DNA from: Brevibacillus brevis NBRC 100599
GTDB taxonomy: Bacteria > Bacillota > Bacilli > Brevibacillales > Brevibacillaceae
Assembly (NCBI RefSeq): GCF_000010165.1
Contig: NC_012491.1
Coordinates: 2,239,501-2,303,500 of the forward strand
Direction of reading: 5' to 3'
DNA length: 64,000 nucleotides
Position 1 is the stretch's first letter. Every line of letters starts with the position of its first letter. Made by a program: the position numbers and the translations under genes. A model generated the notes under the pieces. It saw only the letters and a program-made list of their open reading frames with translations. It did not search any database and was not told the DNA's origin. Shown in pieces: positions 25,155 through 34,727 of this stretch.

Positions 25155-27197
25155 ATGACCTATACGACCCAGGAAAACGGTGTTTTTCCAGCAGTCTGTT
25201 CACTTGATTGCCCGGACCAATGTGGATTGCTCCTTCATAAAAAAGACGGGAAAATCGTCAAAATCGAAGGGGACCCGAATCATCCGGTGACGAAGGGGAA
25301 TATTTGCAACAAAGTCCGCAACATGACTGAGCGCATTTACGATCCCAAGCGACTCACGCATCCGTTAAAGCGTATTGGCAAAAAAGGGAGCGGGGAGTTT
25401 GTTCGAATCAGTTGGGAAGAAGCCATCACTACCATAACCGAACGCTGGCGTGCCTTGATCGATTCAGACGGTCCCGAGAGCATTTTGCCTTACAGCTTTT
25501 ACGGGAACATGGGGCGGATTAGTGTTGAGGGAATGGATCGCCGCCTTTTCCATCGGATGGGGGCTAGTCAACTTGACCGTACGATCTGCAACAGTGCAGG
25601 GGCTGTAGGCTACAGCTACACGATGGGCGGAGCCTTTGGGACAGATCCGGAAGACACTGTACATTCCAAGCTGTTCATCATGTGGGGGATCAATACGGTT
25701 AGCACCAACATGCATCAAGTGGTGTTCGCGGAACAGGCTCGAAAAAATGGGGCGGAGATCGTCGTGATTGATGTCCATAAAAATCAGACGGGTCGATGGG
25801 CTGATTGGTTTATCCCGATTTTACCCGGAACAGATACGGCTTTGGCTCTGGGCATCATGCATGTGCTTTTTGCAGAAAACTTGGTGGATTCAGCCTTTAT
25901 GGAAAAGTACACAGTAGGACATGAAGAACTCAAGGAGCATGTACGCACCTACGATCCTGCCACCGTATCATCCATAACGGGTGTCCCTGTCGACGATATT
26001 TATAAATTGGCAAGAATGTATGGCACCATTTCTCCATCCTTTATTCGCATTGGAAACGGCATTCAGCATCACGACAATGGTGGAATGTGTGTAAGGACGA
26101 TAGCTTGTCTTCCGGCCCTAACAGGGCAGTGGCTCGTTAAAGGTGGTGGGGCGAATAAAGGGAATAAAGGTTTCTTGGAGCACAACAAGCTTGCCGTGCA
26201 GCGGCCAGATTTGCTGGTCAATAAACAGACGAGAGTCATCAATATGAATGAGCTTGGAAAAGCGTTGCTCGATGCAGAGCCGCCGGTGAAATCGCTCTTC
26301 GTCTATACGAGCAATCCAGCCATTGTTGCACCGGATGGAAACAAAGTGCGGCAAGGCTTGGCGAGAGAGGACTTGTTCACAGTCGTACATGACTTATTTT
26401 TGACGGAGACGGCTCTTTATGCCGATATCGTTTTGCCAGCGACGTCTTCCTATGAAAATACGGATTTTTACACGTCGTATTGGCATCATTACATTCAGCT
26501 TCAGCAGCCGGTGATCGCCCCATTTGGAGAGAGCAAGTCCAACACGGAGGTTTTCCGCTTGCTGGCTGCCGCCATGGGATATGACGAACCTGCTTTTCAA
26601 GACAGTGATGCAGAGATGGTCAGACAGGCGTTGGAGGGGCACGGCAATCCTCATCTGGAAGGAATCACGTATGAAACTTTGGTCGAAAAACAATATGCCA
26701 AAGCAAATTTGGAACCTTTCTTTTTGGAACACCTTCCCACCCCAAGTGGCAAAATTGAGCTTTACTCACAAGCAATGGCAAAACGAGGGCTGCCCCCATT
26801 ACCGACGTACACGCCATTGGAGAATGATGGGGATTTCCCGTATTTATTTGTGCCGGGGCCGAATCACAATTATTTGAACTCCACGTTCTCGAATAATGAG
26901 AAGCATAAGAAAATGGAGAAAATACCACGTTTGCATATGAATGTGGCAGATGCGTCTGCATCAGGCATAAGTGACGGAGATACCGTCCGCATATGGAATG
27001 AGCGGGGAGAGTGCGAGCTCGTGGCAGCTGTCGGAGAAAATGTTCTAACGGGTGTCGTCGTGAGTCAAGGCTTATGGGCAGATAACGAAGGTCCGAAGCA
27101 TTATGTAAATGCCCTCACACCAGACCGAATCGCGGATATGGGTGGAGGCGCGACGTTTTTCTCTGGACGTGTTGATGTAGAAAAGATCGTCCGATAA
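25155..27197 (+). CDS. Molybdopterin-dependent oxidoreductase (YoaE/YyaE-like)
   Basis: The 680-residue protein belongs to the DMSO reductase/formate dehydrogenase superfamily. The N-terminal [4Fe-4S] motif is Cys15, Cys19, Cys23 and Cys51. The active-site region TICNSAGAVGY near residue 140 places a cysteine where family members bind molybdenum, and the C-terminal molydopterin dinucleotide-binding domain contains PGPNHNYLNSTFSNN. There is no twin-arginine signal, so it should be cytoplasmic like Bacillus YoaE/YyaE. The substrate and electron partner are unknown; no partner gene is adjacent. Confidence 0.87.
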   Translation: MTYTTQENGVFPAVCSLDCPDQCGLLLHKKDGKIVKIEGDPNHPVTKGNICNKVRNMTERIYDPKRLTHPLKRIGKKGSGEFVRISWEEAITTITERWRALIDSDGPESILPYSFYGNMGRISVEGMDRRLFHRMGASQLDRTICNSAGAVGYSYTMGGAFGTDPEDTVHSKLFIMWGINTVSTNMHQVVFAEQARKNGAEIVVIDVHKNQTGRWADWFIPILPGTDTALALGIMHVLFAENLVDSAFMEKYTVGHEELKEHVRTYDPATVSSITGVPVDDIYKLARMYGTISPSFIRIGNGIQHHDNGGMCVRTIACLPALTGQWLVKGGGANKGNKGFLEHNKLAVQRPDLLVNKQTRVINMNELGKALLDAEPPVKSLFVYTSNPAIVAPDGNKVRQGLAREDLFTVVHDLFLTETALYADIVLPATSSYENTDFYTSYWHHYIQLQQPVIAPFGESKSNTEVFRLLAAAMGYDEPAFQDSDAEMVRQALEGHGNPHLEGITYETLVEKQYAKANLEPFFLEHLPTPSGKIELYSQAMAKRGLPPLPTYTPLENDGDFPYLFVPGPNHNYLNSTFSNNEKHKKMEKIPRLHMNVADASASGISDGDTVRIWNERGECELVAAVGENVLTGVVVSQGLWADNEGPKHYVNALTPDRIADMGGGATFFSGRVDVEKIVR

Positions 27198-27200
27198 CAA

Positions 27201-27247
27201 ACAGCGAGTGCCCTTACTGCAACGGCACTCGCTGTTCCATTTTTTCG
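27201..27247 (+). terminator. Terminator of the molybdopterin oxidoreductase gene
   Basis: ACAGCGAGTGCC and GGCACTCGCTGT form a perfect 12-bp stem followed shortly by a run of T residues. Confidence 0.88.
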
Positions 27248-27280
27248 TGAATGTACCGCAAAAAGGGGAGGAAGCGTCTT

Positions 27281-27592
27281 ATGCTTGATTCCAATCTAAT
27301 AAAGCAACTCATAAAAGAACGGTCAGAACTTCACCTGAATGATCCAAAGGGATATGATTTCTGGGAAAGGCTAACAGAGCTTTTGAGTGCCAACACTCTA
27401 GAAACCATCGAGTTCTTCGAGGCTTGCACAGAGCAAGAAGCTTATTGGCTTAGTGAAATTTTTGAGGATATCTCAGCAAGAGTGAATAGTCGGGATTTTA
27501 TCGAATGTATAAAGCGAGTGGACAGAAAATATCCAGAATTACAACTTTCAAAAGATATTAGGGTAGCGGAGGATTTTATGGACCGAACATGA
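27281..27592 (+). CDS. Small hypothetical protein, possible immunity-type protein
   Basis: The 103-residue acidic, helical protein includes YDFWERLTELLSANTLETI and KYPELQLSKDI. It has no signal or membrane segment. Its style resembles small immunity proteins of polymorphic toxin loci in Bacillales, but I cannot name a family and no toxin gene is adjacent. AAGGGGAGG lies before the ATG at 27281. The next gene is frameshifted, so the locus may be decaying. Confidence 0.5.
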   Translation: MLDSNLIKQLIKERSELHLNDPKGYDFWERLTELLSANTLETIEFFEACTEQEAYWLSEIFEDISARVNSRDFIECIKRVDRKYPELQLSKDIRVAEDFMDRT

Positions 27593-27646
27593 TGAGTGAG
27601 TATACTCCTTAAAGAACGAGGATTGTACGAAAGAAAGGAGTGGGCA

Positions 27647-27935
27647 ATGATTAATCCTATATTCAAACAATGGTTGAGTTTGGTAGTGGTCATGGAGGAG
27701 ACGGTTCCCCATGTACCCAGAATGAATTGTCAAATTTGCACGAGTGAAAGCGTCAGTTATGATACATTGGAGATCCAGAGAAGAGAGTGGGATATTTTTT
27801 GATTTGTGCTACGAGTGTTTGGAAGGAATTCATATCTCAAGAATCAGAATCCCGGAAAGCGCAAGCATCATACCGTTTCATGCAGGAGAAGAACAAATGG
27901 CCCATATCCCAAATTTCAAGAAGGTTTCCCCATAA
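27647..27935 (+). pseudogene. Frameshifted small zinc-ribbon-like protein gene
   Basis: An ATG at 27647 with an AAAGGAG ribosome site opens a frame that contains CQIC and stops within a T6 run at about 27797-27802. Moving one frame at that run continues directly into LCYECLEGIHISRIRIP and on to 27935. The two halves together give a paired CxxC...CxxC arrangement, as in zinc-ribbon proteins, so a one-base insertion in the T-run is the simplest reading. It could also be a sequencing error. A third frame just after (to 28009) also reads plausibly (TIHLLRRNDVLYINEGC). Confidence 0.5.
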
Positions 27936-28088
27936 TACAGGAGGATAACGGTAAAACCATTCATTTATTAAGAAGGAATGATGTGTTGTATATAAACGAG
28001 GGATGCTAAACTTTAGGAAAACGAAACGTTTCTTCGCTTCTTGAACCAGTTCGACTATGAAATTTTAAAAGCGCTAAACCAACCATAC

Positions 28089-28135
28089 AAAAAGTGTCCC
28101 TACTGCACATGGCAGTGGGACACTTCTTCTTTTCG
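28089..28135. terminator. Bidirectional terminator before the nucleoside transporter gene end
   Basis: AAGTGTCCC and GGGACACTT, with internal ACTGC/GCAGT pairing, form a long stem. Both strands have T-rich flanks, serving the convergent genes. Confidence 0.85.
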
Positions 28136-28136
28136 A

Positions 28137-29318
28137 TTACAAAACAAAGCTGACGATGATACCAGACAAAAGACTAACGAGTGTGGCACCGAACAACAGC
28201 TTCAACCCAAAGCGAGCAACCACATTGGATTGTTTCTCATTCAGCCCTTTCACCGCACCAGCGATAATGCCGATAGAGGAGAAGTTCGCGAACGAAACAA
28301 GGAAGACGGAAAGAATTCCTACTGTACGTGGGGAGAGTTCAGATACGACTTTGCCCAGCTCGATCATCGCTACAAACTCGTTCGTTACGAGCTTCGTCGC
28401 CATGATACTACCAGCCTTCATCGCTTCCCCAAAAGGAATGCCCATCAGGACGGCAAAAGGAGCGAAGACGAAGCCAAGCATTTCTTGGAACGTCCAGCCG
28501 AAAATCATGCCGAACAAGCTATTCACAGCTGCGATCAAAGCAACAAAACCGAGCAGCATTGCGCCAACGACTACCGCTACCTTGAAGCCGTCCATGATGT
28601 ACTCGACGAGCATTTCGAAAAAGGACTGCTTTTCATTGCTTTGAATCTCCAGTAAATCGTCTTCTTCTTTCACGGTATAAGGGTTGATGATCGAAGCGAT
28701 AATAAACCCGCCAAACAGATTCAAGAACAGGGCCGTGACAACGTATTTCGGCTCAATCATCGTCATGTACGCACCGACAATCGACATCGAAACAGTGGAC
28801 ATAGCTGACGCGCACAGCGTATACAGACGGTGCTCCGGCAAGGAACCGAGCTGTTTTTTCACCGTGATGAATACTTCATTTTGGCCGACGATAGCAGAAG
28901 CAACAGCGTTGTAAGACTCTAGCTTACCCATGCCGTTAATTTTGCTTAGAACAAAGCCAATTGCCTTCATGATAATCGGCAAAATCTTGAAGTGACGCAA
29001 AATACCGATGAGAACAGAAATGAAGACGATTGGGAGCAATACACCAAGGAAAAAGGACATTTGTCCGTCGTTTGCCAGATTACCAAATACGAAATTGATT
29101 CCTTCCGCAGCAAAAGCAAGAAGCTTTTCAAACGATTTGGAAATGGCTGAAACGAATATAACCCCAAACTTGGTTTGCAGAAGAAGAAAGGCGAGCAAAA
29201 ATTGCAGAGCAATCATGACGATGATCGGTCTGTATTTGACCTGTTTACGTCCATTGCTTCCTAGCAATGCTAACCCGATCACGATGAGTATGCCAGCGAT
29301 GGGAATGATAAAATTCAT
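28137..29318 (-). CDS. nupC: Concentrative nucleoside transporter (NupC family)
   Basis: The 393-residue protein is a CNT-family cation:nucleoside symporter of the inner membrane, with about ten helices. Family segments are present: [29 protein letters not shown] and a C-terminal [17 protein letters not shown]. The ATG at 29318 was chosen for the GGAGG ribosome site; the open frame runs on upstream through a leader hairpin. Expression may be controlled by that hairpin. Confidence 0.9.
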   Translation of the reverse strand: MNFIIPIAGILIVIGLALLGSNGRKQVKYRPIIVMIALQFLLAFLLLQTKFGVIFVSAISKSFEKLLAFAAEGINFVFGNLANDGQMSFFLGVLLPIVFISVLIGILRHFKILPIIMKAIGFVLSKINGMGKLESYNAVASAIVGQNEVFITVKKQLGSLPEHRLYTLCASAMSTVSMSIVGAYMTMIEPKYVVTALFLNLFGGFIIASIINPYTVKEEDDLLEIQSNEKQSFFEMLVEYIMDGFKVAVVVGAMLLGFVALIAAVNSLFGMIFGWTFQEMLGFVFAPFAVLMGIPFGEAMKAGSIMATKLVTNEFVAMIELGKVVSELSPRTVGILSVFLVSFANFSSIGIIAGAVKGLNEKQSNVVARFGLKLLFGATLVSLLSGIIVSFVL

Positions 29319-29359
29319 TACAACCTCCAAGAAATTAAATAGTGCTAAACTTAAAAGGC

Positions 29360-29389
29360 AAAAAAACGCACTTCCCGACAAGAGAAGTG
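29360..29389 (-). terminator. Leader terminator/attenuator of the nucleoside transporter gene
   Basis: On the minus strand CACTTC and GAAGTG form a hairpin followed by CG and seven T residues. It lies between the predicted promoter and the start codon, with only about 35 bases of transcript before the T-run. No aptamer such as a purine riboswitch is recognisable, so how readthrough is controlled is unknown. Confidence 0.6.
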
Positions 29390-29401
29390 AAAGCGGTTTA
29401 T

Positions 29402-29430
29402 ATTCTATCATCCCGATAATATGATTGCAA
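29402..29430 (-). promoter_or_regulatory. Likely sigma-A promoter of nupC
   Basis: On the minus strand TTGCAA (29425-29430) and TAGAAT (29402-29407) are spaced by 17 bases. Confidence 0.6.
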
Positions 29431-29534
29431 TTTATATGTATGTTCAGAATTGTTGTCCGTTACGTGTGGAACGCTGAAATCGGGCGTACTAGCATAAGCC
29501 TACCGCCATACGGTTTATGGAGGAGGTGAAATCC

Positions 29535-30062
29535 TTGGATGAGTTGCAGAGGCTCAAGCAGTTTATTACTTCAGCAGAGCATGTCTGGACTCAGATCGCG
29601 AATTCGCCGAGAGGAAAGCCTGTATATACCGTAAACGGTGTGGATTACACGCCATTGCCCGAAAAATACAACACCAAACGAAAAATCTCCCGTATTTTCC
29701 GCCGGTATTGGGGCAAGCAATTGACGGAAGTGATGATTCGGAATCTCCATTTGCGGATGCTGAAAGGAAAGCTCTGTATTCCTTATCGTGACATCCCAAC
29801 TTTTCCAGCAACTGTGCTGTCGTTGCAAATAAAAGTGAATCTGCCGGATCATCGGACCGTGGCTGCGATACTGAGCGGGGGAGGGAAAAAAACAAGAGTG
29901 GACTACCGTTTGATCCGAGTCGGCGCAACCAAAACGTTTACGATCATGAAACGCTCAGGCGAGCAGTTTGATCTGAGATATCAATCTCTTGCTACGATAC
30001 CCCTCAACCCGAAGGCACAACCCGTACGTAGAAGCAAGCAACGGGGAAAACCCAAAAAGTAA
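29535..30062 (+). CDS. Hypothetical basic protein
   Basis: The 175-residue protein is rich in arginine and lysine, with a lysine/arginine tail (RRSKQRGKPKK). It has no signal or membrane segment, and it contains PVYTVNGVDYTPLPEKYN. I do not recognise the family; nucleic acid binding is possible from the charge. TTG at 29535 was chosen because AGGAGGTG lies six bases upstream. The ATG at 29517 in the same frame precedes the ribosome site and is unlikely. Confidence 0.6.
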   Translation: MDELQRLKQFITSAEHVWTQIANSPRGKPVYTVNGVDYTPLPEKYNTKRKISRIFRRYWGKQLTEVMIRNLHLRMLKGKLCIPYRDIPTFPATVLSLQIKVNLPDHRTVAAILSGGGKKTRVDYRLIRVGATKTFTIMKRSGEQFDLRYQSLATIPLNPKAQPVRRSKQRGKPKK

Positions 30063-30063
30063 C

Positions 30064-30110
30064 GAAAAGCTCCTCAATTCCCCCGAAACATAAGGGGCGA
30101 GGAGCTTTTG
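30064..30110. terminator. Bidirectional terminator
   Basis: AAAAGCTCCTC and GAGGAGCTTTT, with inner CCCC/GGGG pairing, form a long stem between convergent genes. Confidence 0.88.
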
Positions 30111-30118
30111 TTATACCG

Positions 30119-31966
30119 TTACGTACGAATGGAAACGTGGTACTCCCGCAGCCAATAATCTAGCTGGCCGAGATAGGCAAATAACTGTGGGGTACTCATG
30201 AGCTGACCGAAAAACGGAATGCTTGAAGCCTGGGCATCTGACTCGGCAATTTTTCGAATCGTTGGAACATCTACCAGTTGAAGCAGTGGAGAGGAAGAGT
30301 CGTTTATGATATCCAGCAGCCAAGAGCGAACGGCTTCCGTATAGGCGGGATTGTGTGTTTTCGGATACGGGCTTTTCTTGCGATATAAAACCTCATCAGG
30401 CAAGATTCCTTCCATGGCTTTTCGCAAAATTCCTTTTTCCCGATTCCCGTGCGTCTTCATATCCCATGGGATGTTCCAGACATATTCCACGATGCGGTGG
30501 TCACAAAACGGGACGCGCGCTTCCAGACTGGCTGCCATACTCATTCGGTCTTTGCGATCCAACAGCGTGTTCATGAACCACGTAATATTCAAATAAAACA
30601 TTTCCCGACGGCGCGCTTCAATTGGGTCTTCCCCTGGAAGATGCGGGACTTCATCGAGAGATTCCTCATATCGCATGGCAACGTATTCCTCGGGTTTGAC
30701 CCAATCACGAAGCTCAGGTGATAGCCAGGAGGCACGTTCTTTCGTCACTCTCGACCAAGGAAACGTTCCGGCATGCAGCAGTTCCTCACGATGAAACCAC
30801 GGATACCCGCCAAATACTTCATCTGCGCATTCTCCAGAGAGGACGACGGTCGTCTCTTTTTTTATTTCGCGGCAAAACAGGTAAAGGGACGCATCCACAT
30901 CAGCCATCCCCGGCAAGTCGCGGGCAAGTGTCGCAGTTTTCAAGGAGTCGATCAAATCGTCAGTGTCGAACTTAATCGTGTGGTGCTCGGTTCCGAGAAA
31001 CTTTGTAACGAGTTGCACATAAGGTTCATCCTCATTCGGTTGAAAAGCACTCGCCTTGAAATGTTTTCGGTTGTCGACGTAATCGATAGAGTAGCTGTGC
31101 AGAGTTCCGCGGCCTGTTTTTTGAAAATGATCTGCCGCAACAGCTGTAATAATGCTCGAGTCCAACCCGCCTGACAAGAGGGTCGAAACGGGCACATCTG
31201 CAACCAATTGGCGTTCAATCGAATCCGTGACTAGCTCCCTGACACGTTCCGCAGTTGTCTCCAAGTCATCCGTATGTGGGTGGCTTTTGAGCTGCCAGTA
31301 ACGTTTTTGCTTGACGCCATCACGAGTCACCAGCAGATAAGCACCGGGCCGAACCTCATGTACATTGTGAAAAACTCCATGGCCAGGCGTACGGGCGGGA
31401 CTGATTCCGAAAACCTCTGCCAAGCCTTCGCGAGAGAGCTCTGGTTTGACTTCGGGGTGAGCGAGCAAGGCTTTTAGCTCGGAAGCAAGCAGAAATGAAC
31501 TGCCTCTTTGCGCATAAAACAGCGGCTTAACCCCCATACGGTCACGGCCAACAAACAGTCTTTGTTCCCGTTCGTCCCAGATCGCAAAAGCAAAGATGCC
31601 GTTAAGCTTTGACAGACAATCTGGGCCCCACTCTAAATACGTGTGCAAAAGCACCTCCGTATCCGAGTGAGATTGAAAAGTATGTCCGCAAGCAAGCAGT
31701 TCTGCTCGCAAATCCTCGGTATTATACAATTCACCATTGTAAATCATGGTGCAGGCATGTTCGTTTTTGAGTGCTGACATAGGCTGCTGTCCGCCAGCAG
31801 GATCAACGACCACAAGGCGACGATGACCGAGGGCCGCGCGAGGAGTCAGCCAAAAGCCTTCTGCATCAGGGCCTCGATCCTTGAGGCATTGAGTCATTTT
31901 TTGCAGCATATTACGTTCACCAGATAAGTCCTTTTCCCAATCAATCCATCCTACAATTCCACACAT
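30119..31966 (-). CDS. asnB: Asparagine synthetase, glutamine-hydrolysing
   Basis: The 615-residue enzyme makes asparagine from aspartate, ATP and glutamine. The N-terminal glutaminase domain begins MCGIVGW with Cys2 as nucleophile; the C-terminal synthetase domain has the ATP pyrophosphatase motif LLSGGLDSS. The length fits Bacillus AsnO/AsnB (about 614). The ATG at 31966 is certain because Cys must follow the initiator Met; the frame extends further upstream. A GGGTGAG ribosome site precedes it. No T-box is visible upstream. Confidence 0.93.
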   Translation of the reverse strand: MCGIVGWIDWEKDLSGERNMLQKMTQCLKDRGPDAEGFWLTPRAALGHRRLVVVDPAGGQQPMSALKNEHACTMIYNGELYNTEDLRAELLACGHTFQSHSDTEVLLHTYLEWGPDCLSKLNGIFAFAIWDEREQRLFVGRDRMGVKPLFYAQRGSSFLLASELKALLAHPEVKPELSREGLAEVFGISPARTPGHGVFHNVHEVRPGAYLLVTRDGVKQKRYWQLKSHPHTDDLETTAERVRELVTDSIERQLVADVPVSTLLSGGLDSSIITAVAADHFQKTGRGTLHSYSIDYVDNRKHFKASAFQPNEDEPYVQLVTKFLGTEHHTIKFDTDDLIDSLKTATLARDLPGMADVDASLYLFCREIKKETTVVLSGECADEVFGGYPWFHREELLHAGTFPWSRVTKERASWLSPELRDWVKPEEYVAMRYEESLDEVPHLPGEDPIEARRREMFYLNITWFMNTLLDRKDRMSMAASLEARVPFCDHRIVEYVWNIPWDMKTHGNREKGILRKAMEGILPDEVLYRKKSPYPKTHNPAYTEAVRSWLLDIINDSSSPLLQLVDVPTIRKIAESDAQASSIPFFGQLMSTPQLFAYLGQLDYWLREYHVSIRT

Positions 31967-32097
31967 GGCATACTCACCCTTCTCCTGAAGCATTGCACAC
32001 ACAGCGTATGCAATCAGCCTAGCGCGGTTGTCTGTCCAGCAGGGAATTGAGGGTAATACGCGGAATTTATAGAAGATTTAAACTAAGGGAGGCTGCG

Positions 32098-33849
32098 GTG
32101 GACAATCTTACGTTATTGCTCATTGAGAGGATGGGCATTCTTTTGACGCTGGCATTTATTTTGACAAGGACATCATTGTTTCGCCAGCTTTTAGACCGCG
32201 AATTGCACGTAGGGACGTCAATCGCATTTTCCGTCATGTTCGGGTTGTTTGGGATTGCGGGTACATATGCAGGAGTGGTCGTGCAAGGGGAGAGCTATCA
32301 CCCTGCATTTTGGATTTTTCGTTTATCGCATGACGAAATAATCGCCACTTCTACGTTGGTAGGGGTCGTCATCGGAGGTTTGCTAGGGGGACCTCTCGTT
32401 GGCCTGGGGGCAGGTGTCATTGCTGGGCTTCATGTCTTTCAATTGGGAGGATTCGCCGCAGCACCGATGGGCTTGTCGATCCCGATCACGGGATTACTGG
32501 CAGGATACGTAGCGCGTTTTTTCTCGCAGGAGCGGGTTATTTCTCCGTCCAAAGCCATGTTTATCGGCATGTTCGCGCCCATTATTCAGATGTCGCTTTT
32601 ATTGATCATGGCCGCTCCACCTGAGCTGGCGCGAACCATGGTCAACGTGATCGGGATTCCGATGGTACTGACAAACAGTGTTTCGATTGCGATTTTTACG
32701 ACGATGATACGGGTTGCCTTGCAAGAGGCAGAGCGTTCCGCTGCCATTGAAGCGGAGCGTTCCTTTACGATAGCGGAAAGAATTTTGCCACACTTGAAAA
32801 GGGGGCTTACACCGCAGACAGCTCAGTCAGCAGCCCTTGTCTTACAAAAAGAAACGAAAGCAGCCGCCGTTGCAGTAACAAATCGGGAACGGCTTCTTGC
32901 GCACGTTGGAGTGGGGGCTGATCATCATCATCCGGGAGAAGCGCTCCATAGTGAACTCGATAAGCGGGCTCTGTTTAGCGGTGGAATCGACAAGGGATTG
33001 ACGCGAGAGACCGTCGGGTGCAAGCGTAAAAATTGTAGCCTGCATGCAGCGATTCTCGTGCCGATTAAAGAGGGGGACAGCGTCGTTGGTCTGATCAAAC
33101 TCTATTATCGGAGGCCGCAACAAATAGGAAAAGTTCAGGAGGCATTAGCAAAAGGGCTTGGCAACCTGATCTCCAATCAATTGACCCTATCTCTCACGGA
33201 GCAAATGAAAGGCTTGATGAAGGATGCTGAGTTGCGAATGCTGCAGGCACAGATTCAACCACACTTTTTGTTTAACACGCTGAATTCAATTGTGACCTTG
33301 ATACGAATTGATCCGCAGCTAGCCCGGCATATGACCATTCAGCTTGGCGTGTTCATGCGTTTTAACCTGAAGCTCACAGCAAGTCCGCTTGTCACCGTGA
33401 GACAGGAGTTGGATCACCTGCATGCTTATTTGGAAATTATCAAGATAAGATTTTCCGAGCAATTCGCCGTTCGCACCATCATTGAGGCGGGGGTAGAGGA
33501 AGCCCTTATCCCCCCTGGCACGTTGCAGCCGTTATTTGAAAATTGTATTCAGCATGGTGTTCGCGACATCACGAACGGCGGTGAGATCATTCTCCATGTG
33601 AAACGGCAGGATGTGCACGTTGCTTTTCAAATCGAAGATAATGGCCAAGGTTTTCCCGACAACTTACTGCCAGTTCTCGGAAAGGTGCCAATGGAGAGTA
33701 AGGAGGGCAATGGAATTGGCATTCATAATGTCAACCAACGCCTGATCAGCTTGTGCGGACAAGAGGCCCAACTTCATTTTGCCAATAAACAAGAAGGCGG
33801 TAGTATGATTACCTTTACGATTCCGATTACAAAAGAGGTGAGTACCTGA
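32098..33849 (+). CDS. LytS-type sensor histidine kinase
   Basis: The 583-residue kinase has an N-terminal 5TM-5TMR-LYT membrane sensor (about residues 1-200), a GAF-like domain with the conserved CKRKNC pair, a His_kinase region with the phospho-acceptor histidine in QIQPHFLFNTLNSI, and a HATPase domain (ENCIQHG and DNGQGF). GTG at 32098 was chosen because AAGGGAGG precedes it. Its stop overlaps the start of the LytTR regulator gene by one base. Relatives in Bacillus sense pyruvate; here the downstream target appears to be acetate transport. Confidence 0.88.
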   Translation: MDNLTLLLIERMGILLTLAFILTRTSLFRQLLDRELHVGTSIAFSVMFGLFGIAGTYAGVVVQGESYHPAFWIFRLSHDEIIATSTLVGVVIGGLLGGPLVGLGAGVIAGLHVFQLGGFAAAPMGLSIPITGLLAGYVARFFSQERVISPSKAMFIGMFAPIIQMSLLLIMAAPPELARTMVNVIGIPMVLTNSVSIAIFTTMIRVALQEAERSAAIEAERSFTIAERILPHLKRGLTPQTAQSAALVLQKETKAAAVAVTNRERLLAHVGVGADHHHPGEALHSELDKRALFSGGIDKGLTRETVGCKRKNCSLHAAILVPIKEGDSVVGLIKLYYRRPQQIGKVQEALAKGLGNLISNQLTLSLTEQMKGLMKDAELRMLQAQIQPHFLFNTLNSIVTLIRIDPQLARHMTIQLGVFMRFNLKLTASPLVTVRQELDHLHAYLEIIKIRFSEQFAVRTIIEAGVEEALIPPGTLQPLFENCIQHGVRDITNGGEIILHVKRQDVHVAFQIEDNGQGFPDNLLPVLGKVPMESKEGNGIGIHNVNQRLISLCGQEAQLHFANKQEGGSMITFTIPITKEVST

Positions 33850-34577
33850 TGCCAATACGCGTCATGATTGCAGAAGACGAGCGACTAGCACGCGAAGAAC
33901 TGAGCTATTTACTGCTTCAAGAAGGAGACGTAGAGCTGCTGCCCTATGCCACCAATGGACGAGAGCTGTTGGAAATGGTCGATGTGCACGAACCGGATGT
34001 CGTCTTCCTCGATATGAAAATGCCTGAGCTGGAAGGAGCGCAGGCAGCGAGAATGCTGGCTTCGCGTAAGCAGCACCCCCTCATCGTTTTTTGTACCGCG
34101 TATGAGGAATTTGCCATCGATGCGTTTAAGCTGTACGCCGTCGATTATTTGTTGAAGCCTACGGAGCCCAAACGGCTGGTGGAAACGATGCAACGAATCC
34201 GAGAGCGTCTAGTCAAGCCAAAAGTAGAGCCTGTCCAGACAAAACGAACGAAGCTGTTGGTAGAAGACAACAGCCGATTAGTGGTCATTGATCCAACGAC
34301 GATTGTCTATGCGGTGCGGGAGGAGCGATATGTGCAAATCGTCACCCAAACGGCTACCTATTCGACGCGGATGACCCTGACACAGCTGGCTGAGAAGCTT
34401 TTTGCATACGACTTTTTCCGTACCCACAAAAGCTATCTGGTCAATCTTCAATTCGTAAGCGAGCTCGAACCATGGTTCAACGGTGCCTACAACCTGATTT
34501 TGAAGGGAGAAGGAAGACCGCGTATTCCCGTATCCCGGACCTCCGCCAAGGATTTGCTCAAACGTCTCGAGGAGTAA
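33849..34577 (+). CDS. LytTR-family response regulator
   Basis: The 242-residue protein has a receiver domain with Asp9/Asp10 and the phospho-acceptor Asp55 (VVFLDMKMPE), then a LytTR DNA-binding domain (EERYVQIVTQ, FFRTHKSYLVN). It is the partner of the overlapping LytS kinase. LytTR regulators usually activate nearby transporter genes, here most likely the DUF485-symporter operon 150 bases downstream. Confidence 0.9.
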   Translation: MPIRVMIAEDERLAREELSYLLLQEGDVELLPYATNGRELLEMVDVHEPDVVFLDMKMPELEGAQAARMLASRKQHPLIVFCTAYEEFAIDAFKLYAVDYLLKPTEPKRLVETMQRIRERLVKPKVEPVQTKRTKLLVEDNSRLVVIDPTTIVYAVREERYVQIVTQTATYSTRMTLTQLAEKLFAYDFFRTHKSYLVNLQFVSELEPWFNGAYNLILKGEGRPRIPVSRTSAKDLLKRLEE

Positions 34578-34679
34578 GCCAGGTGATCCATGGTTTGCAG
34601 ATCATGGTTGAAAATCTGCCACTGACACACTCTCCCCGACATCTTACGCAGAAAAATACACGGATAAAAAAGGATTCTC

Positions 34680-34701
34680 TACAATGTAGGAAGCGCTTAC
34701 A
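34680..34701 (+). promoter_or_regulatory. Candidate -10 box and cre site before the acetate permease operon
   Basis: AGGAAGCGCTTACA at 34688-34701 matches 12 of the 14 bases of TGTAAGCGCTTACA, a form of the CcpA cre palindrome. TACAAT at 34680-34685 can serve as -10; no good -35 is seen, which fits an activator-dependent promoter. Binding there would give carbon catabolite repression of acetate uptake. Confidence 0.6.
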
Positions 34702-34727
34702 TTTCGGTTGATAAAGGGGAGGTTCCT

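Noticed and set aside
28041-28655. 204-residue plus-strand frame
   Set aside because: It is antisense to the nucleoside transporter gene and has no ribosome site.
29340-29440. Purine riboswitch before the nucleoside transporter
   Set aside because: The leader is too short and lacks the conserved aptamer bases; only a promoter and a terminator hairpin are seen.
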